DNA of 14,341 nt. Source: an uncultured Blautia sp. (lineage in GTDB: Bacteria; Bacillota; Clostridia; Lachnospirales; Lachnospiraceae). Below the pieces are notes generated by a model. It ran no database searches and was not told where the DNA came from. It worked only from the letters and a program-made list of their open reading frames with translations. The stretch lies in assembly GCA_900765525.1 (NCBI GenBank), contig CAAFRY010000257.1:1-14341 (forward strand), in the 5' to 3' direction. A program made the translations under genes and the position numbers. This document shows, in pieces, positions 7,266 to 14,341 of this stretch (position 1 is its first letter; every line of letters starts with the position of its first letter).

Positions 7266-7310
7266 TGTGCTGTAAACGGACGTGGAGTTGTGGTGTGAGA
7301 AAGATTTGGA

Positions 7311-7335
7311 AGGAATAAAATACAGAAATATTCCT
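7311..7335 (+). other. Hairpin in the purE leader
   Basis: AGGAATA (7311-7317) and TATTCCT (7329-7335) form a 7-bp stem with an 11-nt loop in the untranslated leader. I looked for purine-riboswitch core sequences and for a PurR box in 7266-7389 and saw neither. No T-run follows the stem, so it is not a terminator by itself. Its role is unknown. Confidence 0.4.
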
Positions 7336-7389
7336 GAATCGGCTTTGTATCGCAGCCCCATACTATGAATGAGAAAAAGGAGAATTATC

Positions 7390-7893
7390 ATGGCAAAAGT
7401 TGGAATTGTTATGGGCAGTGACTCTGATATGCCCGTTATGAGCAAAGCAGCGGACATGCTGGAAAAATTCGGGATTGAGTATGAGATGACTATCATCTCT
7501 GCCCACAGAGAGCCGGATGTGTTCTTTGAGTACGCCAAGTCAGCGGAGGAGAAGGGCTTTAAAGTAATCATTGCAGGTGCAGGAATGGCAGCCCATCTTC
7601 CGGGCATGTGCGCTGCAATCTTCCCTATGCCGGTTATCGGTATTCCTATGCATACCACATCTCTGGGAGGAAGAGATTCTCTGTACTCTATTGTACAGAT
7701 GCCTTCCGGTATTCCGGTAGCTACCGTTGCCATCAACGGCGGGGCAAACGCAGCAATTCTGGCTGCCAAGATTTTAGCTACTTCTGATGCTGAGCTTTTA
7801 CAGAAATTAAAAGACTACAAGGAAGAATTAAAAGACCAGGTGGTGGCCAAGGACGCCAGATTAAAAGAAGTAGGATATAAAAATTATAAGTAG
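7390..7893 (+). CDS. purE: N5-carboxyaminoimidazole ribonucleotide mutase
   Basis: It converts N5-CAIR to CAIR in de novo purine synthesis. The 167-residue protein has GSDSD (9-13), SAHREP (37-42, including catalytic-region H39) and GAGMAAHLPG (63-72). These are class I-type signatures rather than the SAHKT/GRSNALSG type of class II. The REP and GAGMAAH spellings differ from the more common RTP and GAGGAAH, a variant I recall in Clostridia. No purK, which makes N5-CAIR, lies next to it. The ATG at 7390 is chosen because AAGGAG lies just upstream. An in-frame ATG at 7369 lies before that ribosome site. It is the first gene of the pur operon. Confidence 0.95.
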   Translation: MAKVGIVMGSDSDMPVMSKAADMLEKFGIEYEMTIISAHREPDVFFEYAKSAEEKGFKVIIAGAGMAAHLPGMCAAIFPMPVIGIPMHTTSLGGRDSLYSIVQMPSGIPVATVAINGGANAAILAAKILATSDAELLQKLKDYKEELKDQVVAKDARLKEVGYKNYK

Positions 7894-7994
7894 ACCCTTA
7901 TCAGGAGGCTTATGCTTTCGCAAGAGGGCAGAGAACTTTCTAAGGGAATTTACCGGAAACAGAATCTGTGAGAGAAAACAGGGAGGATATAAGG

Positions 7995-9020
7995 ATGGAT
8001 TATAAGAAAGCCGGCGTGGATATTGAGGCAGGCTACAGGTCAGTAGAGCTGATGAAAGAACATGTAAAGAGGACCATGCGCCAGGAGGTTCTTGGAGGAC
8101 TGGGCGGTTTTTCAGGTGCCTTTTCTTTGAAAAAGATTAAAGAAATGGACGACCCTGTACTGCTGTCAGGAACAGACGGCTGCGGTACAAAGGTGAAACT
8201 GGCTTATCTTATGGACAAGCATGATACTATTGGTATTGATGCGGTGGCCATGTGTGTAAACGATATTGCATGTGCGGGAGGAGAGCCTTTATTCTTCCTG
8301 GATTATATTGCATGCGGAAAGAATTATCCGGAAAAAATCGCTGAGATTGTAAAAGGCGTTGCAGAGGGCTGCGTACAGTCTGACGCTGCTCTTATCGGCG
8401 GTGAGACAGCAGAGCATCCGGGTCTTATGCCGGAAGAAGAGTATGATATTGCAGGTTTTGCGGTAGGCGTGGTAGAGCGCAGGGATATGATTACCGGAGA
8501 AGACCTGAAGGCAGGAGACGTGCTGATTGGTATGGCCTCCTCCGGCGTTCACAGCAATGGTTTTTCTTTGGTGCGCAAGGTTTTTGATATGACAGAGGAA
8601 TCCTTAAATACATACTATGACCAGCTGGGAAAAACTCTGGGAGAAGCTCTTCTGGCACCTACAAAAATCTATGTAAAAGCATTAAAGAGCATTAAGGCCG
8701 CAGGCGTAAAGGTAAAAGCATGCAGCCATATTACCGGAGGCGGTTTCTATGAAAACGTGCCCAGAATGTTGAAGGACGGGGTCTGCGCAGTAATTGAAAA
8801 GAACAGCTACCCGGTTCCTCCTGTGTTTACTCTTATGGCAGAAAAGGGAGACATTGAGGAGCATATGATGTACAATACCTTTAACATGGGTATCGGTATG
8901 GTGCTGGCTGTAGAGCCGGAAGATGTAGAGAAGACCATGGAAGCGGTGAAGGCTGCGGGAGAAACTCCTTATGTAATCGGAAAGATTGAAAACGGCGAAA
9001 AAGACGTGAAATTAGTATAA
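7995..9020 (+). CDS. purM: Phosphoribosylformylglycinamidine cyclo-ligase (AIR synthetase)
   Basis: It closes the imidazole ring, turning FGAM and ATP into AIR, the step before the PurK/PurE carboxylation. The 341-residue length is normal. Visible motifs are SGTDGCGTK (58-66), DAVAMCVNDI (82-91), the GGETAEHPG signature (135-143), HITGGG (245-250) with ENVPRM, and NTFNMGIGM (294-302). The ATG at 7995 follows GGGAGG at 7981-7986 region. An in-frame GTG at 7968 would place the start ahead of that ribosome site. The 101-bp gap from purE has no terminator but contains a tiny 19-codon open frame (see findings). Confidence 0.96.
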   Translation: MDYKKAGVDIEAGYRSVELMKEHVKRTMRQEVLGGLGGFSGAFSLKKIKEMDDPVLLSGTDGCGTKVKLAYLMDKHDTIGIDAVAMCVNDIACAGGEPLFFLDYIACGKNYPEKIAEIVKGVAEGCVQSDAALIGGETAEHPGLMPEEEYDIAGFAVGVVERRDMITGEDLKAGDVLIGMASSGVHSNGFSLVRKVFDMTEESLNTYYDQLGKTLGEALLAPTKIYVKALKSIKAAGVKVKACSHITGGGFYENVPRMLKDGVCAVIEKNSYPVPPVFTLMAEKGDIEEHMMYNTFNMGIGMVLAVEPEDVEKTMEAVKAAGETPYVIGKIENGEKDVKLV

Positions 9021-9027
9021 AAGAAAG

Positions 9028-9082
9028 GCAGGGCTGCGGCAGAAAACAGGATAGTTCCCCGTTTTTTCTGCGGCAGTCCTGC
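9028..9082 (+). other. Long hairpin between purM and purN
   Basis: Arms 9028-9046 and 9064-9082 pair over 19 positions with one G-U and one G-G mismatch, starting 8 bases past the purM stop codon. The downstream sequence CTTTGTTTG is only a weak T-tract. It could be a leaky terminator, an mRNA-stabilising or processing structure, or a device lowering purN-purD relative to purE-purM. Its AAAGGCAGGGCTG start resembles the beginning of the terminator after purD. Confidence 0.65.
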
Positions 9083-9107
9083 TTTGTTTGAAAGGAAGGC
9101 TGGAAAT

Positions 9108-9734
9108 ATGATGAAATTGGCAGTTTTGGTTTCCGGAGGGGGAACCAATTTACAGGCAATCATAGATGCCATAGCCCAGGGCAGGATTACCAATGCAGAA
9201 ATCGCAGTAGTTATCAGCAACAATAAAAATGCCTTTGCCCTGGAGAGAGCAAAAAAACACGGCATAGAAGGTGTCTGTGTTTCTCCTAAGGATTACCAGG
9301 ACAGAGAAGCCTTTAACCGGGCCCTTCTGGAAACCATCCGGTCCTATGAGGCGGACCTGGTGGTGCTGGCCGGATGTCTGGTGGTGATTCCCAAGATTTT
9401 AGTGGATGCTTATCCTAATAAAATCATCAATATCCATCCTGCGCTGATACCTTCCTTCTGCGGAACCGGCTACTATGGACTGAAGGTTCATGAAGGAGTG
9501 CTGAACCGTGGGGTAAAGGTTACCGGAGCCACTGTTCATTTCGTGGATGAGGGAACGGATACAGGCCCTATCATCCTGCAGAAGGCAGTGGAAGTGCAGC
9601 AGGACGATACACCGGAAACCCTTCAGCGCAGAGTGATGGAGGAGGCTGAATGGCAGATAATGCCCAAGGCCATAGACTTAATTGCAAACGGGAAAGTGGA
9701 AATCATAGACGGTCTGGTGAAAATCAGAGCATAA
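9108..9734 (+). CDS. purN: Phosphoribosylglycinamide formyltransferase (GAR transformylase)
   Basis: It transfers the formyl group of 10-formyltetrahydrofolate to GAR, giving FGAR, the third step of purine synthesis. The 208-residue protein has the N-terminal SGGGTNLQAI loop (9-18) and the catalytic residues N108 and H110 in NIHPALIPSF and D151 in DEGTDTGPII. These match the Asn-His-Asp set known from E. coli PurN. Two adjacent ATG codons (9108, 9111) follow GGAAGG at a normal distance, and either could be used. It lies 87 bp past purM across the long hairpin and 36 bp before purD. Confidence 0.95.
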   Translation: MMKLAVLVSGGGTNLQAIIDAIAQGRITNAEIAVVISNNKNAFALERAKKHGIEGVCVSPKDYQDREAFNRALLETIRSYEADLVVLAGCLVVIPKILVDAYPNKIINIHPALIPSFCGTGYYGLKVHEGVLNRGVKVTGATVHFVDEGTDTGPIILQKAVEVQQDDTPETLQRRVMEEAEWQIMPKAIDLIANGKVEIIDGLVKIRA

Positions 9735-9770
9735 CAGAACAGGAAACCATAGAGAAAGGGGTATAGATTG

Positions 9771-11045
9771 ATGAAAGTGTTGATTATCGGAAGCGGCGGA
9801 AGAGAACATGCTATTGCCTGGAAGGTGGCTCAGAGTCCTAAGGTAGAGAAGATTTACTGTGCGCCGGGAAATGCAGGAATTGAGGAGTTTGCCCAGTGTG
9901 TGCCTATCGGCGCCATGGAGTTTGAAAAGCTGGCTGCCTTTGCCAAGGAAAACCAGGTGGATTTGACAGTGGTAGGAATGGATGACCCGCTGGTAGGAGG
10001 CGTTGTAGACGTATTTGAGAGAGAGGGACTGGCTGTGTTCGGCCCCAGAAAAAATGCGGCTATTTTAGAGGGCTCTAAGGCTTTTTCTAAGGATTTGATG
10101 AAAAAATACAACATTCCCACCGCTGCTTATGAGAATTTTGAGGAGCCGGAAGCTGCCATTGCCTACTTAGAGGAAAAGGCAGAGTTTCCTATTGTTCTGA
10201 AGGCAGACGGATTGGCTCTTGGAAAGGGCGTGTTAATCTGCAATACCCTGGAGGAGGCAAAAGAAGGGGTAAAAACCATTATGCTGGACAAGAAGTTCGG
10301 CTCAGCAGGAAACACTCTGGTTATCGAGGAGTTTATGACAGGAAGGGAAGTTTCTGTTTTATCCTTTGTGGACGGTAAGACTATTAAGACCATGACTTCT
10401 GCTCAGGACCACAAGAGAGCCAAGGACGGGGACCAGGGCTTAAATACAGGCGGTATGGGAACCTTCTCTCCAAGCCCCTTCTATACCAAAGAGGTAGATG
10501 ACTTCTGTGAGAAATATATCTATCAGCCTACAGTGGATGCTATGGCTGCAGAGGGAAGAGAGTTTAAGGGCATTATTTTCTTCGGTCTGATGCTGACAGA
10601 AAAAGGACCGAGAGTGCTGGAATACAATGCCCGCTTCGGCGACCCGGAGGCTCAGGTTGTTATCCCCAGAATGAAAAATGATATTGTAGAGGTTTTCCAG
10701 GCCTGTGTGGAGGGAAGACTGGAGGAAATCGACCTGCAGTTTGAGAACAATGCGGCAGTCTGTGTGGTTCTGGCTTCTGACGGGTATCCGGTTTCCTATG
10801 AGAAGGGATTCCCCATTGAAGGTCTGGATACTTTTAAGGACAAAGAGGGCTACTATGTATTCCATGCGGGAACAGCCAAAAAAGACGGAAAGATTGTCAC
10901 TAACGGCGGCCGTGTCCTGGGCGTAACGGCAAAAGGCGCTGACTTAAAGGAAGCCAGAGCTAATGCTTATAAGGCTACAGAATGGATTCAGTTTGAGAAT
11001 AAATACATGAGAAATGATATTGGAAAGGCCATTGACGAGGCTTAA
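9771..11045 (+). CDS. purD: Phosphoribosylamine-glycine ligase (GAR synthetase)
   Basis: This ATP-grasp enzyme joins phosphoribosylamine and glycine to make GAR, the second step of purine synthesis and the substrate of the PurN encoded just upstream. The 424-residue length is standard. Motifs are the N-terminal GSGGREHA (7-14), AILEGSKAFSKDLM (97-110), KADGLALGKGV (144-154), the glycine-rich DGDQGLNTGGMG segment (219-230), and EYNARFGDPE (284-293), which carries metal and ATP contacts. The usual GPEAPL motif reads GMDDPL here (69-74), a substitution I recall in Clostridial PurD. The ATG at 9771 follows GAAAGGGG. The TTG immediately before it is less likely. It is the last gene of the operon. 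Confidence 0.96.
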   Translation: MKVLIIGSGGREHAIAWKVAQSPKVEKIYCAPGNAGIEEFAQCVPIGAMEFEKLAAFAKENQVDLTVVGMDDPLVGGVVDVFEREGLAVFGPRKNAAILEGSKAFSKDLMKKYNIPTAAYENFEEPEAAIAYLEEKAEFPIVLKADGLALGKGVLICNTLEEAKEGVKTIMLDKKFGSAGNTLVIEEFMTGREVSVLSFVDGKTIKTMTSAQDHKRAKDGDQGLNTGGMGTFSPSPFYTKEVDDFCEKYIYQPTVDAMAAEGREFKGIIFFGLMLTEKGPRVLEYNARFGDPEAQVVIPRMKNDIVEVFQACVEGRLEEIDLQFENNAAVCVVLASDGYPVSYEKGFPIEGLDTFKDKEGYYVFHAGTAKKDGKIVTNGGRVLGVTAKGADLKEARANAYKATEWIQFENKYMRNDIGKAIDEA

Positions 11046-11061
11046 TTTCCGGTACATGTAC

Positions 11062-11109
11062 AAAAGAGAGGCAGAGCTGTCCCAAATAAGGCAGTTCGGT
11101 CTCTTTTTT
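11062..11109 (+). terminator. Intrinsic terminator of the pur operon
   Basis: Arms 11062-11081 and 11090-11109 pair over 20 positions with one mismatch and several G-U pairs, around an 8-nt loop. The second arm ends in CTCTTTTTTC, giving the U-tract. It lies 17 bp past the purD stop codon. A-rich and T-rich flanks mirror each other, but only genes on the plus strand need it. Confidence 0.88.
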
Positions 11110-11146
11110 CATGGCCCTTTCTTCTTGCTGTTTGTTTTTTGGCGGA

Positions 11147-11175
11147 TTGACCGGAAGTGCTATTTATGCTATCCT
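11147..11175 (+). promoter_or_regulatory. Promoter of the GntR-clpC operon
   Basis: TTGACC (11147-11152) and TATCCT (11170-11175) are 17 bp apart, and TGC directly before the -10 makes it an extended -10 promoter. The start would be near 11182, about 35 nt before the GntR gene. The region around 11169-11185 is only imperfectly palindromic, so I cannot define an operator. No CtsR or CIRCE (HrcA) operator is seen. Confidence 0.6.
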
Positions 11176-11216
11176 ATGTATAACAATTTTCAAAACAAAA
11201 GAAAGCGGTGAAGAAC

Positions 11217-11585
11217 GTGATTATAGAAATTGATTTTAAAAGCGATGAAGCCATTTATATACAGCTTTGCAATCAAATCATCATGGGAATTGCCACGGAC
11301 CAGTTAAAGGTAGGGGACACCCTTCCCTCTGTGCGCCAGCTTGCAGATACCATTGGCATTAACATGCATACGGTAAATAAGGCATATTCTGTTTTAAGGC
11401 AGGAGGGCTTTTTGACCATTGACAGAAGAAGAGGTGCGGTGATTTCCATTGATGCAGATAAGATACAGGCTTTGGAAGAGATGAAGAGAGAACTTTTGGT
11501 AGTATTGGCCAGAGGCTGCTGCCGGAATATTTCCCGGGCCGAGGTTCATGCATTGATTGACGAAATATTTGACGAATATAAATAG
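11217..11585 (+). CDS. GntR-family regulator, YtrA subfamily
   Basis: This short transcription factor has an N-terminal winged helix and a small C-terminal helical tail. The 122 residues match the YtrA subfamily, whose members lack the large ligand domain of other GntR proteins. The opening IIEIDF, then AIYIQL and the recognition region LPSVRQLADTIGINMHTVNKAYSVL and GFLTIDRRRGAVI (about residues 36-75) are typical. I prefer the GTG at 11217 because AGCGGTGA sits five bases upstream and the product then starts like other family members. A GTG at 11208 is also in frame but has no ribosome site. YtrA proteins usually repress their own operon, often one encoding an ABC transporter. Here the partner is clpC, 14 bp downstream, so it may control that chaperone. 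Confidence 0.9.
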   Translation: MIIEIDFKSDEAIYIQLCNQIIMGIATDQLKVGDTLPSVRQLADTIGINMHTVNKAYSVLRQEGFLTIDRRRGAVISIDADKIQALEEMKRELLVVLARGCCRNISRAEVHALIDEIFDEYK

Positions 11586-11599
11586 AACAGGAGACAGGA

Positions 11600-14050
11600 A
11601 TGAAAGAGCAATATTCCAAATGGGCCAAAAAGGCCCTGAAACTGGCAGAAGAAACTGCGAAAAAATACAGGCATAATTATATTGGAACAGAACATATTCT
11701 GGCAGGCCTGCTGGCTGTGGAGGCGGGAACTGCAGGGCTGGTGCTGCAGGAGGCAGGAGTCACCGACGAAAAGCTGTTTGGCCTGATTGACAAGCTGGTG
11801 GCCCCTTCCGGGGACGTGCTTTTAGAGGAGCCTCAGGGTTATACCCCCAGCGCCAAAACCGTGCTTTCTCTTGCACGGCTCCAGGCGGAGGCCCTGGAGA
11901 GCCGGGAAGTAGGAACCGAGCATATTTTGCTGGCCATATTGAAGGAGTATGACTGTGTGGGAGCCAGGCTTCTCCATACTCTGGGTGTGAATATCCAGCA
12001 GATGTACGGAGAAATTTTAAAGGCCACAGGAAAGGAAGGGGCTTCTCTGAAGGAGGAATTCCGCCCGGCAGGACAAAAAGGAGGACAGGGCAGCTCCACT
12101 CCCATGCTGGACCAGTTCAGCAGGGATTTAACCAGCCTTGCCGCCCAGGGCAAGCTGGACCCGGTGGTGGGAAGAGAAAAAGAAATCGGAAGACTTATCC
12201 AGATTTTAAGCAGAAGAACAAAGAACAATCCCTGCCTTATCGGAGAGCCGGGGGTGGGCAAGACAGCTATTACAGAAGGCCTGGCCCAGCGCATTGTGAG
12301 AGGACTTGTACCGGAAAGCATGAGCGGTAAACGAATTGTGGTGTTGGATTTATCTGCTATGGTAGCCGGTTCCAAATACAGAGGAGAGTTTGAGGAGCGG
12401 ATTAAGCGGGTGGTACAGGAGGTGATGAACGACAGAAGTATTCTTCTGTTTTTAGATGAGCTGCACACCCTAATTGGTGCAGGAGGGGCTGAGGGAGCCC
12501 TGGACGCTTCCAATATTTTAAAGCCTTCTCTGTCCAGAGGAGAGATTCAGCTTATCGGAGCCACCACCATTGAAGAGTACCGGAAATATATAGAGAAAGA
12601 CCCGGCTCTGGAACGGCGTTTCCAGCCGGTGATGGTGGAGGAGCCATCCAAAGAGGAGGCAGAGGATATTTTAAAAGGTCTGATGCCTTATTATGAGAGA
12701 CATCACGGAGTGACCATTGAGGACAGTGCAGTGAAAGCGGCGGTATCTATGGGAATCCGTTATATTAACGACAGATTCTTGCCGGATAAGGCCCTTGATT
12801 TATTAGACGAGGCCTGTTCCAAGGTACAGCTTGCCGGATATAAAACTCCGGAAGGACTCCAGGAGACAGAGGGACTTTTAAAGGCATTGGGAGAGAGAAA
12901 GGAAGAGGCCATCCGGGCCCAGGATTTTTCACTGGCAAAGGAACTGCAGGAAGAGCAGCGCACCATGGAAAAGGAAGTGGAAGCGGCCAGAAAGCGGTTT
13001 GAAAGACAGTGCAGAAATAAAAAGCTGACCGTTACGGAAGACCAGGTAGCCCAGGTGGTGGCAGAGTGGACAAAGATTCCGGTGAAAAAACTGACCGAAG
13101 GAGAATCCAAACGACTGGCAAAGCTGGAGAGCCTGCTGCATAAAAGAGTCATCGGACAGGATGAGGCGGTAAACGCTGTGGCAAAAGCTATCAAAAGGGG
13201 AAGAGTAGGATTAAAAGACCCCAGGCGTCCCATTGGCTCCTTCCTGCTTCTTGGTCCTACCGGTGTGGGAAAGACAGAGCTTTCCAAGGCTTTGGCTGAG
13301 GCGGTATTTGGAAGCGAAGAGGCCATGATAAGGGTAGATATGTCGGAATACATGGAGAAGCATAGTGTTTCCAAGCTTATCGGTTCTCCTCCGGGCTATG
13401 TGGGCTATGAGGAAGGAGGTCAGCTCAGCGAAAAGGTAAGGAGAAATCCCTACAGTGTGCTGCTTTTTGATGAGATTGAAAAGGCTCATCCCGATGTATT
13501 TAACATTCTTCTTCAGGTTCTGGACGACGGCCATATCACAGACGCCCAGGGCAGGAAAATAGACTTTAAGGAAACCATTATCATCATGACTTCCAACGCA
13601 GGAGCCCAGGCCATTGTGGAGCCAAAAAGACTTGGCTTCGGGGCTGCGGACAACAAGGAAGCGGATTACAAGAAAATGAAAGAAAGCGTTATGGAGGAAG
13701 TGAAAAGGCTGTTTAAGCCGGAATTCCTCAACCGTATTGACGATATTATTGTGTTCCACATGCTGGATAAGGAAGAAGTGAAGAAGATAGTCGGGTTTTT
13801 GATGAAGGATTTCATCAAGCGGTGCAAGAACCAGATGAGCCTGGAGATAAAAGTCCAGGAAAGTGTGAAAGCCCTTATCGCCCAGGAAGGCTTTGACCCT
13901 AAATACGGCGCTCGTCCTTTAAAAAGGGCCATTCAAAGCAGGATAGAAGACCCTATGGCAGAGGAAATCCTGGAAGGAAGAATCAAGGCCGGGGACAAAG
14001 TGTCCGTAGGACTGGCAAAAGGGAAAATTCGCTTTCAAAGAAATCTATAG
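11600..14050 (+). CDS. clpC: ATP-dependent Clp protease ATP-binding subunit ClpC
   Basis: This is the AAA+ unfoldase that delivers substrates to the ClpP protease in the cytosol. The 816 residues contain two Clp N repeats, each with GTEHIL (29-34 and 105-110). The first AAA+ module has Walker A GEPGVGKT (215-222) and Walker B LFLDE (283-287). A middle domain at about 425-475 has a UVR-like helical stretch (EEAIRAQDFSLAKELQEEQ), which separates ClpC from ClpA and ClpB. The second module has Walker A GPTGVGKT (552-559), Walker B LLFDE (621-625) and sensor GAR (770-772). LGF (678-680) is the expected ClpP-docking loop. CAGGAGA sits before the ATG at 11600, and the gene follows the GntR gene after 14 bp. 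The usual Firmicutes partners ctsR, mcsA and mcsB are absent from this locus. No terminator is seen after it. Confidence 0.95.
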   Translation: MKEQYSKWAKKALKLAEETAKKYRHNYIGTEHILAGLLAVEAGTAGLVLQEAGVTDEKLFGLIDKLVAPSGDVLLEEPQGYTPSAKTVLSLARLQAEALESREVGTEHILLAILKEYDCVGARLLHTLGVNIQQMYGEILKATGKEGASLKEEFRPAGQKGGQGSSTPMLDQFSRDLTSLAAQGKLDPVVGREKEIGRLIQILSRRTKNNPCLIGEPGVGKTAITEGLAQRIVRGLVPESMSGKRIVVLDLSAMVAGSKYRGEFEERIKRVVQEVMNDRSILLFLDELHTLIGAGGAEGALDASNILKPSLSRGEIQLIGATTIEEYRKYIEKDPALERRFQPVMVEEPSKEEAEDILKGLMPYYERHHGVTIEDSAVKAAVSMGIRYINDRFLPDKALDLLDEACSKVQLAGYKTPEGLQETEGLLKALGERKEEAIRAQDFSLAKELQEEQRTMEKEVEAARKRFERQCRNKKLTVTEDQVAQVVAEWTKIPVKKLTEGESKRLAKLESLLHKRVIGQDEAVNAVAKAIKRGRVGLKDPRRPIGSFLLLGPTGVGKTELSKALAEAVFGSEEAMIRVDMSEYMEKHSVSKLIGSPPGYVGYEEGGQLSEKVRRNPYSVLLFDEIEKAHPDVFNILLQVLDDGHITDAQGRKIDFKETIIIMTSNAGAQAIVEPKRLGFGAADNKEADYKKMKESVMEEVKRLFKPEFLNRIDDIIVFHMLDKEEVKKIVGFLMKDFIKRCKNQMSLEIKVQESVKALIAQEGFDPKYGARPLKRAIQSRIEDPMAEEILEGRIKAGDKVSVGLAKGKIRFQRNL

Positions 14051-14055
14051 AATCA

Positions 14056-14085
14056 CTGGCAAAATTTCAGATTTTATGGTAAGAT
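14056..14085 (+). promoter_or_regulatory. Promoter of the last, truncated gene
   Basis: TGGTAAGAT (14077-14085) is an extended -10 element. CTGGCA (14056-14061, 18 bp upstream) is a plausible weak -35. Transcription would start near 14092. A 7-bp hairpin, AAATCCG/CGGATTT (14104-14123), would lie in the leader between this start and the ribosome site. Confidence 0.5.
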
Positions 14086-14156
14086 TTTTGTAAAGTAAAA
14101 GAGAAATCCGCAGAGACGGATTTAGAAACCAAAGACATGAGTGGGAGGACATAAAT

Positions 14157-14341
14157 ATGTCAGTAGTAAAAGAATTGATTCGTACAGAAGAAAACGGCAA
14201 AATCAGCTTTGGTAATTATGAGCTGGCGCAGAAATCTAAATTATCAGATTTCGAATACGACGGAGATATGTACAAGGTTAAGACATATAAAGATATTACA
14301 AAACTGGAGAGAAACGGCATGTTCGTCTATGAATCCGTTCC
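14157..14341 (+). CDS. Conserved protein, 5' part only (often labelled endosialidase)
   Basis: The first 61 codons of a gene cut by the window end are present. The start at 14157 has a strong GGGAGG at 14143-14148. The product begins MSVVKELIRTEENGKISFGN and continues with YELAQKSKLSDFEYDGD and KVKTYKDITKLERNGMFVYESV. I recall near-identical openings in short Lachnospiraceae proteins that databases label endosialidase. That label looks unreliable, because nothing seen here resembles a sialidase catalytic domain. No signal peptide or membrane helix is visible in this part. Function is unknown. It has its own promoter and a strong ribosome site, so it may be well expressed. Confidence 0.75.
   Translation, partial: MSVVKELIRTEENGKISFGNYELAQKSKLSDFEYDGDMYKVKTYKDITKLERNGMFVYESV

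Noticed and set aside
7266..7389. Possible purine or PRPP riboswitch before purE
   Set aside because: The leader is about 118 nt, but I could not find the conserved core sequences of either class, only a 7-bp hairpin.
11839..12513. 224-codon minus-strand frame inside clpC
   Set aside because: It is antisense to Walker motifs and other conserved ClpC segments, with low-complexity Ser/Pro-rich content typical of shadow frames.
14104..14123. AAATCCG/CGGATTT hairpin as the clpC terminator
   Set aside because: On the plus strand no T-run follows it, and it lies downstream of a candidate promoter, so a leader hairpin is more likely.
1..14341. CRISPR arrays, tRNA or rRNA genes, insertion sequences, phage or toxin-antitoxin modules
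   Set aside because: Reading both strands showed no spaced direct repeats, no tRNA-like cloverleaf sequences, and no transposase, integrase or toxin-antitoxin motifs.

Overview
The window looks like a chromosomal stretch of a low-to-moderate GC Gram-positive anaerobe of the class Clostridia, most likely a member of the Lachnospiraceae (Blautia/Dorea/Ruminococcus-like). This rests on strong AGGAGG-type ribosome sites, sigma-A promoters with extended -10 elements, ClpC in place of ClpA, a YtrA-type GntR regulator, and small membrane proteins plus a truncated last gene that I recall from that family. The taxonomy is inference from recall, not from a search.

Left part (1-2260, minus strand, visibly more AT-rich than the rest): a two-component system. 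The OmpR-type response regulator is intact. Its overlapping histidine kinase gene is split by a frameshifting lesion in the extracytoplasmic sensor region. A textbook intrinsic terminator follows the kinase, and a 19-bp inverted repeat lies at the window edge. This block may have been acquired by transfer. A 387-bp divergent intergenic region (2260-2646) carries outward-facing promoters for the regulator and for pyrE.

Middle part (2647-7240, plus strand): pyrE (orotate phosphoribosyltransferase); a 50-residue membrane protein; a terminator; a VanZ-family membrane protein overlapping a small three-helix membrane protein; then an HD-domain phosphohydrolase of the 5'-deoxynucleotidase type overlapping an M29 metalloaminopeptidase that has an unusual N-terminal extension of about 235 residues.

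Purine block (7237-11109): a near-consensus promoter that overlaps the aminopeptidase stop codon drives purE-purM-purN-purD, closed by a long intrinsic terminator. These give the carboxyaminoimidazole ribonucleotide mutase, AIR synthetase, GAR transformylase and GAR synthetase steps. PurF, PurL, PurC, PurK, PurB and PurH are not in the window. A long hairpin between purM and purN could tune expression within the operon.

Right part (11147-14341): a YtrA-type GntR regulator and clpC form a likely two-gene operon with its own promoter and without the usual ctsR-mcsA-mcsB genes. A separate promoter precedes a gene truncated by the window end.

Most of the window is ordinary housekeeping sequence. 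I see no CRISPR array, tRNA, rRNA, transposase, integrase or recognised defence system, and no convincing new multi-gene system. The points most worth a second look are the broken kinase, the extended M29 peptidase coupled to an HD nucleotidase, the 50-residue protein, the GntR-clpC pairing and the purM-purN hairpin.
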